In this document: in pieces, positions 12,449-25,330 of the stretch | How positions within the stretch are numbered: position 1 is the stretch's first letter | How the letters are laid out: each line of letters begins with the position of its first letter | From: Fratercula arctica | Taxonomy: Eukaryota; Chordata; Aves; Charadriiformes; Alcidae | NCBI GenBank assembly: GCA_947846985.1 | Contig: CANTUZ010000002.1 | Location: 58,050,885 to 58,114,884 of the forward strand | Direction of reading: 5' to 3' | DNA: 64,000 nucleotides | Position numbers and translations under genes: made by a program | Notes under the pieces: generated by a model | The model's input: the letters and a program-made list of their open reading frames with translations, nothing else | What the model was told of the DNA's origin: nothing | The model's database searches: none

Positions 12449-14369
12449 TTGTTGGACAGTTACTCTGCTCATTTGGAGTTTCTTTTCAGGATGAAGGCTG
12501 CAGTGATTCTCAGCATCTATCTCCCATCTGCCTCGGTTCTACTGAAATCTACCTGGAATTACCAACAGTATAACAATAGATTGGGCCTGTTTCGTCATGC
12601 GTGGCAACAAAAGATTAAATGCTGCTATGACTCAACATTGCCGTATTGGGTGTCCCAGCCTGAAGCCAACAGAACCAATTGCAATAGCAATGGCATCTTC
12701 ATCTCCACCCTTCTGGCCTTGCTGCTGGCAGACTGGGGACAGCCCTGCATGAGCACCTTTGCAGGGCACTTCTTTTCCCACAAGGGTAGACACCTTGCTC
12801 ATTCTAGCCCTCCATCACCCCTTAGTGTTGGTCATGCCTGGGAGCACACAACTAATGGGAGATGTAACGCATGGTCTGGTGGGCCTGAGGTTGGTTTCTT
12901 GTGTGACCATAGGAAAGACCATACGGATAGGGTCTGTGATGGTCCTAAAGTTGCAGTTATGCACCAGAGCCTGGAGGCCAAAGAGACTCCAAATTGTGAC
13001 ACTCATCTTTTCTAATGCCGACGTTCACCAGGAACCTCCGGTTCTGCATCTGGGTGTGCTCAAAAGCACTTCTGACCTCATAGTACTGAAGAGCTTGGTG
13101 CCTGCCACCCTAGGATTGAGAAATGGCATGCTACTTCACTACCAGAAGGGCCTGATCCACTAGGTGTATCAAAAACCTGCCTAATCCATCATGTTTCATC
13201 CAGAGGAGTGGAGAGAAGACAAGAAGATGGTGGTGATAGTGCCTGTGTCCCACCTGCTTTCCCCACGTGCTTCTGTCTAACAGTTCTGTACTGAAAGCTT
13301 TTCCCTGTGGCCTGGAGATGTGGTTTCGAACATGCTCCAAGCATGTTCTCTTGCTGAGTCAGCCTGCACCCTTCTGTTAAATGGGGAATAAAAGACCTTC
13401 TTTACCTCGTGGCCATTCTCACCAGGCCTGTATTGCAGACCCTTACCCACATACCATTTTTTGCAGGATGGAATGATGGATCACGGCCAAACTGTTAAGA
13501 GTTTGCTCCCTATTGAGTGGGCTGGCTGTAGCCATGCTGCATAGTGCTCAGCTCACATTTGCTCTCGTGACCCTGTAGCTAACAGTTGTTACCTTCTGTG
13601 CATGGGCTTGGTGGGGTTGTTTTCAGTTCAAAGTATGGAGAATATTAAGAGGTGTATGATGCAGCCCGGCAGAGAAGCGCTGTGTCAAAAACATTACAAT
13701 GCCAGAAAAAACTGTTGTGTGCTCTAGGAAAAGGATGGGTGAGGGAACAAATTATGCTATTGCCTAATCTGGAATAATGCTGAAGCGCTGTCCTTGTTGG
13801 ATGAAATACATTTCGTGTCTTCTGCATCTATCCTGTTTGTCTGGAGCAAACCTTAGAGTGAACTACACAGTTAACAACACTCACATTTCCCCTTGCGGAC
13901 ACCAACGGATTTGTTCCAGAAGAGAGCTCAGGCACTGATGGGTGTCTGACATACTGACCACGGGTAGTATGAATGACCAGGAAACCCATCCCTGGAGCAA
14001 AAGAGGAGTGCGCCAAGCTAGTAGTACAGACACAGCATGTTTAAGCAATAGCGTTTCTACTTTGATGGAGCCTGTGAAGCTCAGGAGAGGCATCTCTGCT
14101 GAACTCACTCTACTCAGACAAAGCAGCAAGCAGAACATCAAAACAAGCAAAACATAGTGCTCTACAGCAGCCTCCAATTGGTGGGTCAAATAAATAACGA
14201 TGACATTAATTTTTCTCACTATTCCACCCACTTTCAAATCACCCAGGTGGGTGCTGTATTTGTAGGGTGACACCTGGAAGCATGTAGGAGAAGACTGAGG
14301 CTTGCACTGTCTCCCATCCTCCCCTCCTTTGCCAGCAATCCGTGACCAGTTTAAGTTCTGTTTTACCAC
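12449..14369. other. Frame-dense, unassigned stretch; possible decayed element or pseudogene
   Basis: Open frames of 188 (+, 12449-13015), 134 (+, 12759-13163) and 162 codons (-, 13881-14369) cluster here, longer than elsewhere in the non-coding part. None has a domain I recognise and no splice structure joins them. The GC content is slightly higher than in the flanks. Between 13328 and 13400 are the p53/MARE motif and an AATAAA. This could be a decayed retroelement or a retropseudogene, or chance. Confidence 0.3.
13328..13363. promoter_or_regulatory. Composite p53-type and MARE/AP-1-type motif
   Basis: Two decamers, GAACATGCTC (13328-13337) and AAGCATGTTC (13339-13348), each fit the p53 half-site RRRCWWGYYY at all ten positions and are one base apart. 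Four bases on, TGCTGAGTCAGC (13352-13363) fits the 13-base MARE for Maf/NF-E2/NRF2 at all but the last base. Motif match only; binding is not shown. Confidence 0.4.
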
Positions 14370-14499
14370 AGGTGCTACTGGGAGACTGAAAGAGTCTCCT
14401 GTGCCTCTGCCCTCTTGAATGTCACTGCTGCTCTACGGAAACCCAGCTGCCACTATGTTTTCCTGCCTGCCTCTAAGATGATTGTGACGGACAGAAAAT

Positions 14500-14520
14500 A
14501 TTAATTAAATTTTAATTAAT
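14500..14520. repeat. AT-rich near-perfect palindrome
   Basis: 'attaattaaa' and its inverse 'tttaattaat' flank a single centre base. It contains several TAAT homeodomain cores. Confidence 0.7.
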
Positions 14521-14806
14521 AAATTGAATACTGTGGGGTTAATTATAGCTATTTACAGGGAGTGTATGGGATTTGGAGGGCCTACCTTCTGGTGTTTTTG
14601 CACAAAGTGTTGCCTCTTCCTCTAAGCTCTAATTAGCTGGCTTTTTTTTTTTTAATAGCCGGTCTCCAAACAATTGCTCAGTAGCTCCCATTTTGTTCCT
14701 CATCAGCAGTTCTCCAGCACAGCTGCTACAGAAGGGAAGCAGCCCTGCAGTTTGGCTTGTAGGGAGCAGTTGATAAAGAATCTATCAGAAGTGGTGTAAA
14801 CCAATA

Positions 14807-14813
14807 ACACACA

Positions 14814-14844
<31 letters not shown>
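14807..14844 (+). repeat. (AC)n microsatellite followed by an A run
   Basis: About ten AC repeats run directly into about 19 A bases. This is a likely length-variable site. Confidence 0.95.
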
Positions 14845-16493
14845 GAGAGGCCCAGCTCCTAACACTGCCTAGCAAAGGGACTGTGTAAGAAACAAAGGAT
14901 ATGGGCAGAAATAAGGAATAGCAACATTTGAAGTTGCTGCAAGGTCAAAAACCTTCTCTCCGTATGCAGCCCCCTTGTCCAGCTGCATGTTCTGCCAAGA
15001 GTCATCAACAGCAGACAAGCACTGTCGAAAAGCAGGCTGTTCCAGCACAGTCAACTGCGCAACTCAGAATAATTTCTCCTCTACTCCTTATTTTCAACCT
15101 ACACATTTCCTCCTTAGTGGTAAAACCTTTTTAAAATTTAAATGGACTTAATTACCTGTATTTTAAACTAGTTACTTTTAGCCACTCAGTGCATAGCTAT
15201 AAAGAGCAAGGGTCCTTTCAGGACACTGTTAAACTAAAGGCACACAGTAAACACACTGTGCCCAGATATCGGGAGTTTATTCCAGCCTGCTTTTCAATTT
15301 CATGCCACTAGATGCAAACTAATAGCACCTAAGAAGCAGCATAGAAGAGAGCTTTGGGAGTTTGAGGGTTATTTTGATTGCTGTTCTGTTGAGGTCTTTT
15401 GCAAAAGTGATCAACAGACAGGCTGCTGCTTTCCTTCAAGTATCTTGTCCTGCCTGCTAATGTTCGTGACTGAACCTGACCGGTTGCCACGGAAGCAGTG
15501 GAGGGCAGTGGCTGGAGGATGAGGACTGGCAGCAATGCCACAGCTGGCAGCTGGCCTGGTGCCTGCCTTCTCCTTCCCACTGGAGCAGCTGTGTGTGCGT
15601 GGCAAGCACAGGACCCTGTTTTTGGCTCCTGATGAGGTGAAATGGGGTGAAGAAAAGAGGGGAAAAAAGATATGTTTTTTGTAAACAAGAGCAATAATGC
15701 TAATAAAGGAAAATGGGGACAGACTGGCCAACATGGAGAGCAGGATATCCTCAAAACCCAGCATGGATCCCTGTGGTTTCTGAGGTTGGAAAAACCATTG
15801 CCTAAATTAAGAAAGCTATCTTCCATCTCAAGAAAGGAAACATAAAAGCCAGATTTGCTCTTGCAGTAAAGCCTAAGTCATCTGGCTCCTCAAGCGTAGT
15901 TGAAAATTTTATCCACTCTCTTTTGCAGCAAAACAGTTTCACTGCCCAGAGGTGCTGAGCTGAGGGCTCTCCACCACCAAGGTGTCTCCTCACCCCACAC
16001 TTTGGCTGAAAGCCTCAGATTACAGTGCCAAAACCCTGCTCCAGGTCTAGCTTTCACAGCCACAGAGATTCCCCCAAAATGGCGAAGATGAAGCACTGCC
16101 TTTTCTTTTGGTATCTACAATTGTGTCACCTGAGAATTGCTTGCCAGCATGTGTGAGAACTCAACTGCTCACACCAATACATGCACATCTACTAACAGCG
16201 TGGCAGTGCCCACACAGCACTAGCAGCTGCTGCAAAACATCCTTTACAAAAAGCCCTGAATGGTATCTTGAGACGGGCTTTTCCCCACTTCAGCAGCAAA
16301 ACCAATTTTGTAATGAGGTGGTAAAGATCCCGCTGCTTAAAGCTTTTGCTCCTCCTGAGGCTCAGGTGCTTATTCAAGTCGCAAGATCCCAGTCACACCT
16401 ATGACTATTGGCCACCTCCACACCGGTCACCCGTGGACTCAGAGGCCTGGAGCCAGGTGAGGAGAGCACAGGCTTGGTTGCAGGTTTAAAAGG

Positions 16494-16680
16494 TGGAGAG
16501 CCTTTGGGGAGGCGGAGACCCCGGATTAGCGAGGGAGTTTCTAGCCCGGGCGGCGGTGCCCGCCAGGCAGGGGCCGGGCAGGAGCCGAGCTGCCGGCTCG
16601 GGCTGCCGGTGCCACCTTCTGGCCACATGCGCAAGCGTTAGTCACCTTCCCCTTAGGATGGAAGCACACGGCGGAAAGTG
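16494..16680. promoter_or_regulatory. Small CpG-rich patch with a CTCF-like motif
   Basis: About 190 bases are much richer in CpG than the surroundings. At 16609-16623 the minus strand reads CCAGAAGGTGGCACC, one mismatch from the CTCF core CCASYAGRKGGCRS. The patch may be a minor promoter, an insulator or a GC-rich remnant. No exon was recognised in it. Confidence 0.3.
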
Positions 16681-19287
16681 TCTTCATTTCACTCACCAAT
16701 CCTGCTGTTTTGGGTCCCCGCCCCCCTCACCCCCACGTTGCTCCTTTTTTAATCCATCATCATGTAGCACATAGCTCGGGGAGCAGCCCCAGCAGGGTGG
16801 CAGCGTCAGGACCCAAGACGGCTGCGCACTTCATCCCGCCTTCTGTGGAAAAGTACATACTGCAAACTTGGAAAAATGCTCCCTCCCTTTAGCATTTCCT
16901 CTTTTCCAAGCATCTCTGAGAAACAGCCAAGCGTAGGAGCAGTAGAGCCAAGGTAGTAGCACTCGTCTTAAGAGACATCTGTGCATTTTAGGCCAGGAAG
17001 AGCAGGGGCATGAAAGGGCACCCTGGTTAACACTCGTGGCACCATCTCAGGGGCTCACAGAGTATTAATTTCAGCAAGGACTAGCCTGCAGAGAGGGGTC
17101 TGACTGGTCCTGCTGTCCGATTAGCTTTAATGGCCATATGTGAATGCAGACATCATGAAGTCTTGCCATTTATGTCAACAGCACTCGCGTTCTCAAAGGG
17201 AATTGTCCTCTTTAACATCCAAACCACAAACTGTCGAGCGTGGCTACACCACAGGCATTACTGAGAGCAAGGCTAAGGTTAGAGAGGCCACTTCATTCTG
17301 AAAGAATCCAGAATTATATTTCCCGCAGACAGCAGCTGCAGTTCTACGTATTTTTTATAGCTGCAGAATGGGACCCAACCACTGTCTTCCAAGTGGCAAA
17401 CAAGATGCATGCACCCATCACAGCCTCAAAACCAGCCCACAGTATAAGCTTGGGAACAACTTTTAGTGCAGAGAAGATGTCTCCAAGGAATGGTTTAAAG
17501 AGCACAATTAGCAGCAGCAGACCAGGCAAAGCCGCGAGATTGGAAAGAAATGTCTGAATCGGTAGAAAGCAAAAAGGAGCCAAAATGAAGAGCTATGGGG
17601 CAATGCAGAAGGCAGGCAGCAAGGAAAAGTTGCAGGCTGCAGGGCTTCTCACTGAAGACTTGTTCTCCTGACCCCAAAGACAGAGCTTAAGAAATGTGGA
17701 GTTTGAAGCTGCCAAATGCTTGCAGCAGCTGCAAGCGTGCAGCATCTAAAACAAAGGGCTCCAATGTAGTGGCAGCTTTTTTAGGGACTACCGTAACATA
17801 AGATGGTGGCAACAGAGGCAATGGGTCACAGGAAGTGTATAGGTAATGAAATGAGGTCCACGATGGGAACTTAAATGATCTAAATATTATATGGACACTG
17901 TGACACTTCTATACTGTAAATGATACTTGTTTCCATTTCAGAGATTGGGGCTCAGCAGTGACGTGGACTCAGGATAAAGAACCCATAAGGCAAACATACA
18001 GCAATGGTAGGGCGATATGTTTATTTCTGAAACATAAGGTACTTGTAATATTTTTTCATTACGTTTATTTTAAATCTGTCAAGCCTTCCTTTAATACATA
18101 CATAGCATACCGATAAATACCAACTGTGTGGTGTTTAAAGCCACATCACAGCTTTGATATTGCCGTGTTGCTATTATGCAACCCCATTTCAGACACTGAC
18201 CCATCCAGGGTGTCAGTTTTTACATTTGGGCTCCGCTTGAGTTTAGTTGCTGCACAGCTGCCCCAAATATATGTACTGTTACTGCTTCTTTGTGCATTGC
18301 ACAAAGCTTCATTGTATTTCTTTTCATTTATATTTATTAAAAATAGCAACAGGCTATCTTCCACAATGGTGTGCCAGAGTAACTGATGGTAACGGCATCT
18401 GATTCCTACTGCTGTTAAGTCCCAGTTCCCATAGCTCTCCAGGAAGGACATGGACAACTCCTGTCTGAACTAAGTTTCTGGGATTCTGAGCGTTGCAGAA
18501 AGGGATTCATAGATGCGCTACTCTCTAGCACTGGTACTTGACAGCGTTGCATGTTTTATAACAAAGGTGGTCAGTGAAGTACTTTTACTCTCTTTGGGTA
18601 CTCCACTGAGGAAATAGCAAGGTTTCTATTTATAAATTTTATAATTTCCGGTCTGTATTGATTTTAAAAGCATCTTTAGCATGCAAGCAGCTGTTTAATG
18701 CATTTTGACCCAAAAGCAGGGCATTTGCATTAGTATTCCCACTAGAACATTTGTCCTTTCGTGTCTATGCATTAAGGCCCTGTTTAAAATCTGTCCATGT
18801 CCCTAATCTCTCTGGGGAGCTTTCCCTGAATATTCAATGCTAGTCCACAGTCTGTAACAAAAGAGGGAGGGGAAAAAAAAAGAGGCAGAGAACAGTGTTT
18901 ATGCATAAAGTTCAACAGCCTTTTCACCTAAAAAACATACGCACACACAAAAGCACCTCAACTACAGAGCCTGGCATTTCCACAGCGAAGATCTGACAGT
19001 GTGTGCAGTTTTTCAAGTTAACTAATTTACAATAAGGGCATAAGGCATCTGAGCTCCAGATGCACTCATTCAGACAGCCAAGGCCATAAATAAAATAGAA
19101 AAGAATGCTCTGACTCTTAACGTTGCTTTTACAGAGATGTGTTGAAGGTCTAGCAGATGGATTTTGCTGTCTCAGCTTTTACCTGTGTAACAAAGTAAAT
19201 GCATAAAGCTGCTTGCTGGCTCCTTCAATTCAAAACCTTTGCATTTACTCCCATATGCTCCTGTGAGATACGGCTAATTTAAACAAT

Positions 19288-19350
19288 GAGCAAAATCCTA
19301 CCCCCCAGGGAAGCTGATGGCAAAACTCCCACTGGCTCCAGCAGGCTCTG
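19288..19350. repeat. Diverged copy of an old palindromic amniote repeat
   Basis: 'gagcaaaatccta' plus 'gatggcaaaactcccactgg' fits the family I know from bird, turtle and crocodile DNA, with arms around 'aaatcctg..cc' and a centre like 'caaaactcccattgacttca'. The family name is not certain. Confidence 0.35.
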
Positions 19351-22300
19351 AGTGTTGCTCAACATAAATGCAATTGGCCGAACTTGACTAACAGCATAAC
19401 CAATACTGTAATCAAATCTGTATTCCTTCATCTACAAATTTACCACCCTAATGCTGCCCCTGGTGCTTCTGCTGCCCCATGGTTCTCGCGGAAGAGCAAA
19501 ACCAGCGACACAGCTGCTGCCACCGAAACCGGACTCGCGGCAGCCTCAGCCCATGCTGACAAGCAGCTCTCTTCTATGGAGGGGGAAGAAATCCTCTCTT
19601 GAATTACGACAACATATCAAAACATTCTGTCATGCCATTAACTTTATTTTGCTCAATCTACATGCTGTTCTAACATACTTCTTACGAATGAGAAAACTGG
19701 GATCCTGTACTTGAAAGACAGCATATCAGACAGCAGAAATTTTTTATTTTCAAAAAAGTTTGCCAGTTGAAAAATGAGTTTTTTTCTCACACAGAGACTT
19801 CATCATCATCCTCATCATCCAGTCTAGCTTTCATAAATATCTGAGTATTCTTTTTGAAGCCAGTCTGCTGTTTGGGCATATGGCACAGAAATTTTACAGC
19901 CCATTTCATCCCTGATGCCTACAGTTAATGGTAACTGTTAATAATGGGATACACACACATGGATACATATACAAACACACATGCATATAAAGACGTGCTA
20001 AGAGAAGAAAACATTTCTGACATGTTCTGATAAGGGAATTAAATTGGTGAAGGCAGATTCCTGAGCTCAACACATACCAGAAGTACCTCCCCAAAACTGT
20101 GTACTTGGTTGACTTTAGGAAAAATTGTGCACTGTGAACAACTAAACAGCGCTTCCTAGTTTAGTATTTCTGGAAAATCAATTCCTCTGTATCTCTCTTA
20201 AGCCTTACCAAAACACATCTGCTCACCTGTACTACTTACTTTTAAAATATAACCATTTGGGTGGCCGTATTCAGTTTGGTTTCTGTGGATGGTCACTATT
20301 CGCCGTAGTTGGCTCTGATCTGCACGTTTCAGATCCTCTTACCAGAAATACATGCAGCAATTTAAAGGTATGCTTGACTCGTTCAATTTCATAACCAGGG
20401 AATACTTTTTTCTTCTCAAGATTCTGGATTTAAAACTGAAATTCCCATCAGTGAGGTTGGTGAGATGACAGGGAGAGGAACACACAGTCTGGGCCTCCCT
20501 AAGACCAAAGCCTGCATCAGGAGGAAGTAACAGGGGCAACTCCAGGGATGACAGGCAGAACAGGCAGTACAGGGAACAGGCACCAAGGGAGCTGCCGAAC
20601 TAATGCATGGTTTACCCATGGTTGGGTATGTCCTTCCAGAGCCGACCTTAAGAAGCAACACTTGCAACCTGGGCTCTGGTCATCTTTCTCAGTACCTCGG
20701 CTCCATCCCTCCCCACAGTCTCCATTCCCGCCTGCTCTCAGAAGTACCCCTGTAATGCATCCCAGCTTCCAGTCAAAGTGCTGCTTTGTAATACAGCTTA
20801 GGGAAAGACGGAGGAGGAAGAAGAGAATAAACATATTTGAGGACTGATGACTCAGACTAACTAGAGAATGCGCTTAAAGCAAGTTTGTTTCATCAATGGC
20901 AGTGCTCTGCTGCTTGCTTTACTCTTTTTAGACTGGGTCAGCCCAATTCTTTTTCTCCATGTAATGGTGACATAACTAAGTGACCAGAAGGAAGTGTCTC
21001 ACCTATCATAAAAGCACAGTATGCATAATCACAGAAGGCTACTGTTCAAGACAAAAGCCATGAATTCCACTTTTAAGAATGAGCCGGGCTATAATTCTGA
21101 AGAATGCATTTATTAACAAACTCCTGTTTTAAAAGCTGCAAATCAACACACAGCTCCATCCAGCGCTTGACCGGCCTTATGAATCATGAGCCCTGCGGTG
21201 CATTGCCATGAGACTTTGCTTTAGAAATAAAATTGTTTGTTCAACAAGAGAGCACCCCAGTTCAGCCTTCTCTTTCCACAATTGCTGCTTAGTCTCAAAC
21301 CAGAATTGAAACAGATCTGGAATTACACATGCACTTAATGTCCTCTTAGTATCTACCAGATTCAGTATAAAAGCATCATGGTGAGTTTCTAAGTCTGACA
21401 TCTGCTTAATTAAGCAACGTTTTCAATATCTGGCTACTTTGCAAAACTAGGCAGCTAAGTGAACCAGGTCTAGCACACAGTTAGTCATGTGATTTTTTTA
21501 TATTTTTTTTGGGGTGGGGGGAGTGGTGCAGTTGCTAGAGGCTTCCCAGATATCCCTTCTTTCAAAGCAGGAAAAAAAACAATGGCCAGCTCTGTACCAA
21601 ACCACAGGTCAACAAATTTCAATGGTCCAAGGTTAAAATTGGCCTCCAGCTAGCTGCACAGACTTATCCCACAGGTATTAAACAGGAAACTTTAAAAATA
21701 GTTAGTTATGTGACTTATTCTTGTAAAAGGATTTTTATCATGTACATGAAGACTAGAAGCTTTCCTCCTTTGAAATGTTTGTGTTTGACACTTCCTCTCT
21801 AGCACAGCAAGTCTGTGTTTTTCTCTCTTCAACGGGTTGTGGGCTGAGTTTTGTTTTGCTATTTTGTCCTTTTTTCTTTCACAAATCAAGCTGTCAGCAG
21901 CATGGGAAGTAAATCTGTAACTGGGACACGTAAGAACTCTGTTCTGAGACTGCATTGCTGCCCCCAGTAAAGTCACCCTTGGAAACAAGAGCACTTGAGA
22001 ACATCTTAGCACACAGTGAAAGACTTTTCACTGTTTATTTAGCTGAAAAGGAAAAACATAATTCAAGTAAAAAACCCCAGAGATTAGAGATGCTAAAAGT
22101 ATGTGGTCTCTGATGAGCTTCCTGCTACTGCAGGCCACAACCTCTAAAGAGCACTGTGTTTCAATATCCGCTTTGGTCGGGACAATGCTTTTGGGCCGGG
22201 AGATAAACCTAGTTTTCTTGGACTGATATGAAAGCTAAACAATAATATAAGCTCCTCTCCTACTACCACAACCACTCCCAAAGCTAAGGGAGTCCAGCCC

Positions 22301-24164
22301 AATACCAAAGGGCCATGCTGAGCACAGCTGGTTGCTACACATATTGCTTTAGCCTGCTATTAACTTCTTCCTCTGCTCCTTACTTACTGCCCTGTATCAC
22401 AGCTAGTAGCTGTACTCTACACCTGTCCCACCTCCACCCCCAGCAGATCCATCCCATCTGTCCCCAGATGCCACATCTAGCCACCACTTCCCAGGTGGCC
22501 CAGTTTACCTAACCTCGATCTCCTGCTGGGCGCTGGAGCCTATCTTCACTGTCAGATGCACCGCGCTCAGCCAGCCCAGCTATGTAATTAGCAGTGCAGC
22601 TGCACAGCCACCAACCTGCCAGTACGCATGTGGCAGACCACTTCTTGGCAACTATTAATCATATATTGCATAAGAAACAGTCCCTTAACACTGGCTAGTC
22701 TTTCCACTCCCGAACCATGGAAAGGACATAAAAGCTTTTGGCCATGCAGAGAAGTGAACAAAATGAGTGGTAATTAACTCTCATGACTACAAAGGCTAAC
22801 AACTTCGGCACTTGCAAAGGGGATCAGAGGCAGCTGAGCTGAGAAAGAACTGTAGCAGAAGAAGTATTTGCCTGGGAGCAAACACTGCTAGAGTGCTTAT
22901 TTTAGAATGAATAGTCATGTTAGTTAACTAGAGCTAACTACTGAACAAATAGCTCACGTTACAGCATACCAAGGTACACTAGATGCATCCTTTGATCTAC
23001 TGACTGACAGACCTACTGCAGTGTTCTTTTTTTTATGAAATAAACCCCCCCCACCTAATTTATCCTTCATAGCTGGTTCTGGTTTTTGGTACAGAGCCTT
23101 TTCACAGATTAATAGCAATGAAACTTGTATGAAAAAGGAACCTAGAATGGTCTAACTCATTGCAGCATAAGATATTTACATTCAGTGTGAGATGGGGTTT
23201 GCAAAGAAAAAGGGAGCAACCAAATTTAAAGTTTTTCTGTAAATCAATACGTGTGACTGTTAACCCCTTACTCGTATCTCTATCAGGACAGGCGAGCTTT
23301 GGTGTACTACATGCCCTTGTCGTTTCTGACCTTTTAACACAACTGCAGCCTCTCAGCATCAGGATTTGGCCTGCTGTTCAGTGGCATACTATGTAGCCTG
23401 CCACACTACGGCGTGCCATTTAGTTAAAATACTGGTGAGGACAATAATATGATTCCCATCATTTTCAAGAAGTAGGGGAAGAGAGCTGGTTTTTTCGGAG
23501 TGCTTTTTAAGATAGACAAAATTCATCCTGAAAATTACAAGTAAAATGTGTTTTGATTATCACCATGCAAATAAAGACATCTTCTCTGGAAACACACATG
23601 AATTGACAAGTAAAAGTTTCTTTTTTACACTTATCATAAATTTAAGGGATTTGTCAGGGATTAAAGATTCACTTGTCAGCTGTTACGTCCTTTAATAAGC
23701 TTCTTAACATTTATACTGACAGAAGCAGCGCGTCCCCAATTTAGCAAACCAGGCTATCTATGTCCAGGTTTCACTGCAGCTTTGGAGGCCTGGAAAAAGT
23801 ATTAAATGCAGTGAGTCTTCTGCCCCCTTTAGGGAAATAATGTACTAAATAGATTTTCTTCAGACCCAGCTTTTGTGGAATGGATAATAAAAGTATTAAC
23901 TTAATTTCCAGAAGCCGCACAAAGCGTGTGTGGCTCTCCACACTCTATTGAGGAGAAATTCACATACCAGAAACCCATGCTGTACTCTGCTATGTCCTGT
24001 TTTCATACCTCCTGCCTTAGTTCAGGTTCCCAGCAAGCTTGTTCAGCTTATTCAGCTCAGTAAGGATGGCTTGCTTGTAAGGCACTTGACAGCAGGTAGG
24101 GGTTCTCCGTCACAGGCAACGCAACTGCTGACCGTCTAGCCCAGCCAAACAGCCTTAATCCCTG

Positions 24165-24235
24165 TGTTGCGCTTTCATCTGTAACATGGAAATGAAAAAA
24201 TTCTTTCACCTTTACAGCTAAATTTTTTTCTACTT
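24165..24235 (+). mobile_element. Possible MIR-type remnant
   Basis: 'gctttcatctgtaacatgga' followed by 'aatgaaaaaattctttcacc' resembles the MIR 'tttcccatctgtaaaatgg..ataata...cttacct' segment. The match is short. Confidence 0.3.
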
Positions 24236-25070
24236 TTTAAATGGTATGCTCCTTAGGACAGAGTGTCAATCACATACTTATCCAGAACCAAGCACAAATC
24301 ACCCTTTGCTTTAATCCTTTTTAGGATGTCTGGATAAGAATCACCCCCTAAGATGTTAAACGTGCTTTTGTTTAGCAGCATTTTTAAAGTTCAAACCAAC
24401 TGTAAAGCAGACCAGGCAGATTTTCACTTTGGGCCCTTAGGTTTATCTGGTTTCATTCCTCCTGTCTTTCTATGCTCTGGGCGATTCCAGGCAAGTTTCT
24501 TGCTGGTCTCTTACACTTGTTTTGTGCCATCTTACACTGCTGGAGCCATGCAAGTAAGGAACTGTAATAACAATACTAACTGCTTAGCTTTGACAGGACA
24601 TAGCTATTTTTACTGGATTACTTTTCTGGCACAGCACTTAAAGCACCAAATGATTTGACACCTGTAATTTTATACTTGGAATAACACAAGGTATTCATGC
24701 TTCTTTTGTAATGTAAGATAAAAGCAAACACTACATATGTTCTCATTCCAGTGCTGCTGTCTGGCAGCTATTTGCCTAAGGAAAAAAAGTACTGTTACAT
24801 TACAGAATATGTGGAAAAGTAAAAGCTATGGAAAAGAAATAATTAAATAGCTAACTTATTCCCCTACTAGCACTAGACTGCTCCCTGCAGCATGTTTCAG
24901 AGTGTTTTGTTCAGTCTGGTTTTACAAGTTTCACATTACTTTCATTTATATCTTTAATACAGCACTAAGTCCAATGTGGTTTGGTGCTGCTTATTTTCCT
25001 TGTCTTTCAACTAGAAGACTCAGTGCTAGACCAGCTGTTCATATAGAGTTGTCTCCAAAACTACCGAAAA

Positions 25071-25115
25071 AAATCTGGAGTCTTTCCACTGACTTCAACA
25101 GGCTTTGGATCAGGT
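25071..25115. repeat. Diverged copy of an old palindromic amniote repeat
   Basis: 'tctttccactgacttcaaca' followed by 'ggctttggatcagg' is close to the known form 'ctttccattgacttcaatgggctttggatcagg'. Confidence 0.5.
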
Positions 25116-25260
25116 TCATGAAAAGACGGCGAATACATTTCACGTAAGACTAAGCAGGTTATAGTCAGCAAAAGAGGATTAGCTGTGTACAATCCAAAGG
25201 CATATTACTCTGCATGCTTCTGAAACAACTGCCTAACACTTTCGCTTTCTCAGAGAGAAA

Positions 25261-25330
25261 GGGCCAGATCCGTTTCTGGTGCACGGACACTAAGTCAATG
25301 CCACCACGCCAGGAATGAATTTGATCTGGA
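25261..25330. repeat. Diverged copy of an old palindromic amniote repeat
   Basis: The outer arms 'gggccagatcc' and 'tttgatctgg' are reverse complements in part. Between them 'ctggtgcacggacactaagt' matches 'ctggtgtaaatc.acatagct' of the known form. It lies 150 bases from the copy at 25071. Confidence 0.45.

Noticed and set aside
15329..15826. A 165-codon minus frame
   Set aside because: No recognised domain; composition and lack of splice signals fit chance in a moderately GC-rich stretch.
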